Assembly: GCA_904393115.1 (NCBI GenBank)
Contig: CAJFMX010000001.1
Span: 118,985 to 182,984, forward strand
Source of the DNA: an uncultured Clostridia bacterium
GTDB lineage: Bacteria > Bacillota > Clostridia > Christensenellales > UBA1750
DNA: 64,000 nucleotides
Reading direction: 5' to 3'
In this document: in pieces, positions 59,658 through 64,000 of the stretch
How positions within the stretch are numbered: position 1 is the stretch's first letter
Layout: every line of letters starts with the position of its first letter
Notes under the pieces: model-generated
What the model saw: the letters and a program-made list of their open reading frames with translations, nothing else
The model's database searches: none
What the model was told of the DNA's origin: nothing
Made by a program: the position numbers and the translations under genes

Positions 59658-62213
59658 TCAGCCCACCGCCCCGTCCTCCTCGTCGTAGGAGGGGTAGACG
59701 TTGCTGTCCGACCAGCTGTCGCCGCTTCCCTCCTCGGGGATGCCGGGCAGGCTGTAGTCGCCGTGCGCGGAGCAGTAGAGGTTCTGCGGCAGGGCGCCCG
59801 CGTTTGCAGCGGCCAGCAGCTCCTCTGCGGAGTTGTAGCCGCGGATGCCGTGCGGGAAGTAGACGTAGAAGTCGTCGTCATCCATGTTGTCCGCGCCCCA
59901 GGAGGAGGGCACGACCTGGTAGGCGACCTCCGTCGTGTTCGGGCAGCCCGCGCGCGCGATCTGGCCGGTCGTGGCGTCCGTGGGGAGCGTGACGTGCAAG
60001 TCGCAGGTCTCCGTGGGCACGCTGTCCGCGTGGCACCAATCGGTCGTGGGCGCGAAGTCGTCGTCCGCGTAGCAGGCGTCGGTGGCGAGCTTGCCGGTGA
60101 GGGAGCAGAGGGTCACGCGGGTCAGGCCCAGGCTCTCGGGATCGTCCTCGATGATCTCCTTGTCCTCCTGGCCCTTGGCCTCGATGATGCGCTCCATGAC
60201 CGCCTTCCAGATGGGCGCCGCCTCCTTGCCGCCGGTCGCGCCGCTGTAGAGGGACTTGAACTCGTCGTGGCCGACCCAGACCGCGCCGGAGAGATAGGGC
60301 GTGAACCCCGCGAAGAACACGCTCTTGTAGTCCGAGTGCGTGCCGGTCTTGCCGCCGACGGTCATGCCGTCGATGCGCGCGGAGCGGCCGCTGCCGCTCT
60401 GCACGGCGTCCACGAGCATGTCCACGAGCATGTAGGCCGTGCCCTCGCGGAAGACCTGGCGCTGGCTCTCGGCCTGCTTGGCCTTCATGTCCAGGATGAC
60501 GTTGCCGTCCGCGTCCGTGATCTTGGTGAAGGTCAGGGGCTTCTGGTAGGTGCCGGAGTTGGCGATGGTGCCAAAGGCCTGCGCCATCTCGCGCACCGTG
60601 ATGCCGGAGGAGCCCAGCGCAAGGCCGGAGCCGTCGGCGTTGATGTGATCCGGGTCGATGCCCATGGCCTCCAGGTACTCCACGCTGTCGGAGATGCCGA
60701 CCATGCTCATGAGCGTGTTGGCCGCAACCGTGTTCAGCGAGGCGCGCATGCCCGCGCGCAGCGTCACCATCCCGCGGTAGGTGCCGGAGGTGAAGTTGGA
60801 GGGATAGCCCTTGGCCGTGCCCCAGCCCTCGATGGGCACCGGCAGGTTGGAGGAGACGGACCCCGGGGCGTAGCCCTTGTCCAGCGCAGGCCCGTAGACC
60901 GCCAGGGGCTTGATGGAGGAGCCGACGGGCATGTTGGAGTCCGTCGCGCGGTTGAGCACGAGGAACTGCGTCTGCGGCGTGCGGCTGCCCACGACCGCGC
61001 GGATCTCGCCGGATGTGTAGTCGTAGATCACGCAGGCGGCCTGGGGCTGAATGGCCTGCGTGCTGCTGGCGTATTCGTCCGAGGGGTCCGCCAGCTTCGG
61101 ATAGTCCTCCCAGTTGTAGAGCACATCCTCGACGATGTTCTGGATCTCCGGGTCGATGGTGGAGTAGATGTGGTAGCCGCCCTCCTGGATCTCGCGGCGG
61201 ACGGCGGAGCGGTTTTCGCTCGTGTCCTCCAGGCCGCGGTCCGCGAGCAGCTCCGTCACCGCGTCGTCGAGCACCGTTTCCACGGCAGAGGGCATGTCGT
61301 ACAGGTCGTTGACCGTGGAATCCTCCACCACGGTGAGCGAATCCGCGAGCGCCGCGTCGTACTCCGCCTTGGTGATGAACCCATTGTCGTACATGCACTC
61401 CAGCACGTAGTCCGTGCGGTCGTCGATGATGCTCGGCTCGCCCGTGCCGTAGTAGTTGCGGCGCGGGTTGTAGCGACTGGGGTTGCGGGTGATGGCCGCA
61501 AGGGACGCGCACTCGCGCAGCGTCAGCTCCGACAGGTCCTTGTCGTAGTAGTCCTTGGCCGCGGCCTTGACGCCGTAGTTGCTCTCGCCCAAGGGGATGA
61601 TGTTGAGGTACCACTCCAGGATCTGCTCCTTGGAGTATTCGCTCTCCAGCTCGATGGCCAGGTACGCCTCCTGCAGCTTGCGCTTATAGCTCTGCTCGGT
61701 GGACAGCAGCGTGGTCTTGACGAGCTGCTGGGTGATGGTGGAGCCGCCCTGCGTGCTCTCGTTCTGCAGGTTGGAGACAAAGGCGCCGATGATGCGCTTG
61801 ATGTCGATGCCGTTGTGGGTGAAGAAGCGCGCGTCCTCCACGGCCACAAAGGCGTAGACCAAATTCTCCGGGATCTCGTCGTAATAGGCCCAGACGCGGT
61901 TCTCCGTTCCCTTGTAGGCGGTGATGAGCTCGCCGTTGCAGTCGTAGATGAAGGAGGTGAGGTTCTGCGTCTCGATCTTGTCCACGTCCAGGTCCGGCGT
62001 CGTCTCGTAGTAGCCCTTGGCCACGCCCATCAGCGCGCCGAAGCCGCCGACCCCGAAGACCAGCACCACCACCAGCAGGATGCAGACCGTGTGGCACAGC
62101 ACCGAGAGGATGAAGTTTGGCTGCTTATCCCTGGGCTTGAACGGGGAGAAGGAAGGGCGGCGCGCCTTGCGGCCCTCCGGGGTTTCGGAATTGTCCTTGT
62201 TCTTCTTCAGCAT
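59658..62213 (-). CDS. Class A penicillin-binding protein (PBP1A type)
   Basis: An 851-residue bifunctional peptidoglycan synthase anchored by one N-terminal membrane segment (about 35-64). The glycosyltransferase has VEDARFFTHNGID (E126) and GGSTITQQLVK (156-166). The transpeptidase has the nucleophile S432 in SSIK, SLN (492-494) and KTGT (622-625). The C-terminal part is long and ends in an acidic tail without a clear PASTA domain. I start at MLKKNKDNSE because AGGAGG lies seven bases upstream. It is divergent from yunB. Confidence 0.95.
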   Translation of the reverse strand: MLKKNKDNSETPEGRKARRPSFSPFKPRDKQPNFILSVLCHTVCILLVVVLVFGVGGFGALMGVAKGYYETTPDLDVDKIETQNLTSFIYDCNGELITAYKGTENRVWAYYDEIPENLVYAFVAVEDARFFTHNGIDIKRIIGAFVSNLQNESTQGGSTITQQLVKTTLLSTEQSYKRKLQEAYLAIELESEYSKEQILEWYLNIIPLGESNYGVKAAAKDYYDKDLSELTLRECASLAAITRNPSRYNPRRNYYGTGEPSIIDDRTDYVLECMYDNGFITKAEYDAALADSLTVVEDSTVNDLYDMPSAVETVLDDAVTELLADRGLEDTSENRSAVRREIQEGGYHIYSTIDPEIQNIVEDVLYNWEDYPKLADPSDEYASSTQAIQPQAACVIYDYTSGEIRAVVGSRTPQTQFLVLNRATDSNMPVGSSIKPLAVYGPALDKGYAPGSVSSNLPVPIEGWGTAKGYPSNFTSGTYRGMVTLRAGMRASLNTVAANTLMSMVGISDSVEYLEAMGIDPDHINADGSGLALGSSGITVREMAQAFGTIANSGTYQKPLTFTKITDADGNVILDMKAKQAESQRQVFREGTAYMLVDMLVDAVQSGSGRSARIDGMTVGGKTGTHSDYKSVFFAGFTPYLSGAVWVGHDEFKSLYSGATGGKEAAPIWKAVMERIIEAKGQEDKEIIEDDPESLGLTRVTLCSLTGKLATDACYADDDFAPTTDWCHADSVPTETCDLHVTLPTDATTGQIARAGCPNTTEVAYQVVPSSWGADNMDDDDFYVYFPHGIRGYNSAEELLAAANAGALPQNLYCSAHGDYSLPGIPEEGSGDSWSDSNVYPSYDEEDGAVG

Positions 62214-62318
62214 GCGGGTTCCTCCTGGGAAGTTGGGTGCGCATAAAGCGGATGCGCAGAAACATAGTATAATTCGCCGGGGCGCCGGGATTTTCCTGCA
62301 AGGAGAGGGGGGTGTTCC

Positions 62319-62981
62319 TTGAGAAAGGGGAAAAAGGGCCTGCTCCTTCTGGCGCTGGGGGTCGTGCTCGCGCTGGGGGCCGCCATCGCCGTCGTCACCG
62401 AGGTCAACCTGCGGCCCATCATCCTCAACACCGCCGAATCCCGCGTGCGCGCCATCGCCCTGGACGCCGTGAATTCCGCCATCGCGCGGAACCTGAGCGC
62501 CATCACCTATGAGGACCTGATCCGCGTCGATACGGACGGGCAGGGCCGCGTGACGCTCCTGCAGGCCAACACCGTCAACATGAACCGCATCTCGACGCAG
62601 ACGGCGCTGACTGCGCAGCAGTACATCGCCGACATCGCGGACCAGTCCATCCGCATCTCCATCGGCTCGGCGACCGGCAGCCCGCTGCTGGCCGGCCGCG
62701 GACCCGAGATGCTCGTCAAGGTCGTGCCCGTGGGCTCGGTCTCCTCGGAATTTGTCACGGAGTTCCGCACCGCCGGCATCAACCAGACGCGCCACAAGGT
62801 CTATATCCGCATCCGGGCCAACATGCGCATCGTCATCCCCACCGGCGCCCGCGAGGTCGAGGTCGTCGCTCAGGTTCCCGTGGCCGAAACCGTGATCGTG
62901 GGCCAGGTGCCGCAATCCTACGTCAACGTGGACTCCACGGAGGATATGCTCAACCTTCTGCCCGATATGTCCGGCTCCTGA
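62319..62981 (+). CDS. yunB: Sporulation protein YunB
   Basis: A 220-residue protein that begins at TTG 62319, preceded by AAGGAGAGGGG; the ATG is absent. The membrane segment at about 8-27 is followed by NLRPIILNTAESRVRAIAL, the conserved opening of YunB, and by the motif LLAGRGPEMLVKVVPVGSV. In Bacillus the homologue is expressed under sigma-E in the mother cell and is needed for normal spore formation. Its presence implies an endospore-forming ancestry. A divergent PBP1A gene lies upstream. No sigma-E-like promoter was confirmed. Confidence 0.9.
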   Translation: MRKGKKGLLLLALGVVLALGAAIAVVTEVNLRPIILNTAESRVRAIALDAVNSAIARNLSAITYEDLIRVDTDGQGRVTLLQANTVNMNRISTQTALTAQQYIADIADQSIRISIGSATGSPLLAGRGPEMLVKVVPVGSVSSEFVTEFRTAGINQTRHKVYIRIRANMRIVIPTGAREVEVVAQVPVAETVIVGQVPQSYVNVDSTEDMLNLLPDMSGS

Positions 62982-63037
62982 GGCGAGAATTAACCTTGCC
63001 ATTACCTAAAACGAGCGCCGAAAGCCCTCCGTTTCCC

Positions 63038-63067
63038 TTTACGGGAGGCGAAAAGGTGTGGTATAAT
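63038..63067 (+). promoter_or_regulatory. Promoter of yebC
   Basis: TTTACG, 18-base spacer, perfect TATAAT, about 45 bases before the start codon. Confidence 0.75.
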
Positions 63068-63110
63068 GACGGGTAAGCATTTCACAGCATTCTCGGGAGG
63101 GATTTACCGT

Positions 63111-63848
63111 ATGTCCGGACATTCCAAGTGGCATAACATTCAGATGAAGAAGGGCAAGACGGATGCCGCCCGCGGCAAGATCTTCACCAAGATCGGCCGC
63201 GAGATCGCCATCGCCGTCAAGGCCGGCGGACCGGACCCGGCGCTCAACGCCAAGCTGCGCGACGTCATCGCCAAGGCGAAGTACAACAACATGCCCAACG
63301 ACAACATCAACCGCTCCATCAAGAAGGCCTCGGGCGAGGGCCAGGGCGAAAACTACAAGGAGGTCACCTACGAGGGCTACGGCCCCGCAGGCACCGCCAT
63401 CATCGTCGACTGCATCACCGACAACCTCAACCGCACCGCCTCGGACGTGCGCCACTGCTTTGAGAAGCACGGCGGGTCCCTGGGCGCGACCGGCTGCGTG
63501 GCCTGGATGTTCGACCGCAAGGGCCTCATCGTGCTCGAGGGCGAGAACCTGGACGAGGACGAGGTCATGATGGACGCCATCGACGCCGGCGCCAACGACG
63601 TCGCCTTTGACGAGGGCTATGCCGAGATCGAGACCGACCCCAACGAGGTCGAGTCCGTCCGCGAAAAGCTCGAGGGCAAGTACACCATCAGCTCCGCCGA
63701 ATCCACCCTCGTCCCGCAGAACACCACCGATCCCGCGGGCGAGGACCTGGAGCGCCTGCAGAAGATCCTCGACATGCTCAACGACCTGGACGACGTCTCC
63801 GAGGTCTACCACAACGCCAACCTGCCCGAGGAGGAAGAGGAGGACTGA
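63111..63848 (+). CDS. yebC: YebC/PmpR-family protein (TACO1 homologue)
   Basis: A 245-residue protein starting MSGHSKWHNIQMKKG, the invariant YebC opening, chosen over an in-frame ATG 45 bases earlier that lies in the promoter. Conserved segments are RGKIFTKIGREI, NMPNDNINRSIKKASG and YEGYGPAGTAI. Members act as transcription regulators or, as shown more recently, as translation factors for poly-proline stretches. GGGAGG precedes the ATG. The C-terminus is very acidic (EEEEED), a mild oddity. It stands alone, with two terminators downstream. Confidence 0.96.
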   Translation: MSGHSKWHNIQMKKGKTDAARGKIFTKIGREIAIAVKAGGPDPALNAKLRDVIAKAKYNNMPNDNINRSIKKASGEGQGENYKEVTYEGYGPAGTAIIVDCITDNLNRTASDVRHCFEKHGGSLGATGCVAWMFDRKGLIVLEGENLDEDEVMMDAIDAGANDVAFDEGYAEIETDPNEVESVREKLEGKYTISSAESTLVPQNTTDPAGEDLERLQKILDMLNDLDDVSEVYHNANLPEEEEED

Positions 63849-63881
63849 TCGCCTCCCCCCCGCGCCAACGGCACACAAAAA

Positions 63882-63902
63882 GGACCCGCCAAGCGGGTCC
63901 TT
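63882..63902 (+). terminator. First terminator after yebC
   Basis: GGACCCGC pairs with GCGGGTCC around a 3-base loop, then TT; preceded by an A-run, so it can act on the opposite strand too. Confidence 0.75.
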
Positions 63903-63912
63903 CAGCCTGTCG

Positions 63913-63941
63913 AAAAAGGTCACCAGAAGGTGGCCTTTTTT
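63913..63941 (+). terminator. Second terminator after yebC
   Basis: AAAAAGGTCACC and GGTGGCCTTTTT form a stem with an AGAA loop and a T-run, forming a tandem terminator with the first. Confidence 0.78.
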
Positions 63942-63978
63942 CTCATTGGAGATTCTCGAATTGAGGGAAAGAATGCGG

Positions 63979-63984
63979 TATAAT
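63979..63984 (+). promoter_or_regulatory. Candidate -10 box at the window end
   Basis: A perfect TATAAT followed by a GAGGGG-like ribosome site just before the window ends; no good -35 box at the usual distance. It probably drives a gene beyond the window. Confidence 0.4.
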
Positions 63985-64000
63985 AGTGAGGGGTGATAAA

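Noticed and set aside
59613..62246. Open frame of about 880 codons antisense to the PBP gene
   Set aside because: Composition is that of a shadow frame and the minus strand has all PBP motifs.

Overview
The window is GC-rich DNA from a low-complexity-gap, gene-dense Gram-positive anaerobe. Several genes point to the class Clostridia: a YunB sporulation protein, a clostridial-type rnfCDGEAB operon, a VPxTG-anchored Cna_B surface protein, lipoprotein-dependent LplB/YtcP sugar transporters with a YesM/YesN-type two-component pair, a class A PBP and a one-piece tmRNA. The high GC and the many glycoside hydrolases suggest a gut member, perhaps near Christensenellales; that placement is an inference from gene content, not a measured phylogeny.

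Layout. 1-6.9 kb: the end of a sugar ABC transporter operon (two permeases, lipoprotein), a mannonate dehydratase, and a convergent histidine kinase/AraC response regulator pair. 6.9-9.3 kb: a small 21-residue-repeat protein, an Ogt-type DNA repair protein and a serine beta-lactamase-fold hydrolase. 9.4-15.1 kb: an autoregulated marR-ABC-ABC efflux operon divergent from a MATE transporter whose leader looks like a tandem-hairpin riboswitch ending in a terminator. 15.1-24.4 kb: smpB, alpha-L-fucosidase, zinc-ribbon protein, WYL regulator, ribokinase, beta-mannosidase, tmRNA (ssrA), and a divergent AraC regulator/MFS transporter pair. 24.5-35 kb: an AT-rich intergenic island and a giant 3,402-residue Cna_B-repeat cell-wall protein. 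35-41.8 kb: XRE regulator, second MATE, GNAT, an unknown protein, a radical SAM protein, a sugar isomerase-like protein and an MBL hydrolase. 42-44.2 kb: an isolated phage-type cluster (small ORF, TerL, degenerate rubrerythrin). 44.3-48.3 kb: a PflX-like radical SAM protein, a secreted protein made of 19-residue K-Y/F-DGL repeats, and a GH42 beta-galactosidase. 48.4-51.6 kb: glmS, an HD protein and rsmI. 51.7-56.9 kb: the complete rnf operon. 57-64 kb: a propeller lipoprotein, an AAC(3)-family acetyltransferase, PBP1A, YunB and YebC.

How the genes fit together. The region serves glycan capture (sugar ABC system, GH2, GH29, GH42, mannonate dehydratase, ribokinase), ion-motive energy conservation (Rnf), drug or guanidine-type efflux (two MATEs, one heterodimeric ABC exporter), ribosome rescue (smpB and ssrA) and envelope functions (glmS, PBP1A, sortase-anchored adhesin). 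The least explained objects are the K-Y/F-DGL repeat protein, the 21-residue repeat protein, the triplicated N-terminal module of the giant adhesin, the orphan terminase cluster and the tandem hairpin leader of the first MATE gene. No tRNA, rRNA, CRISPR array or insertion sequence was seen.
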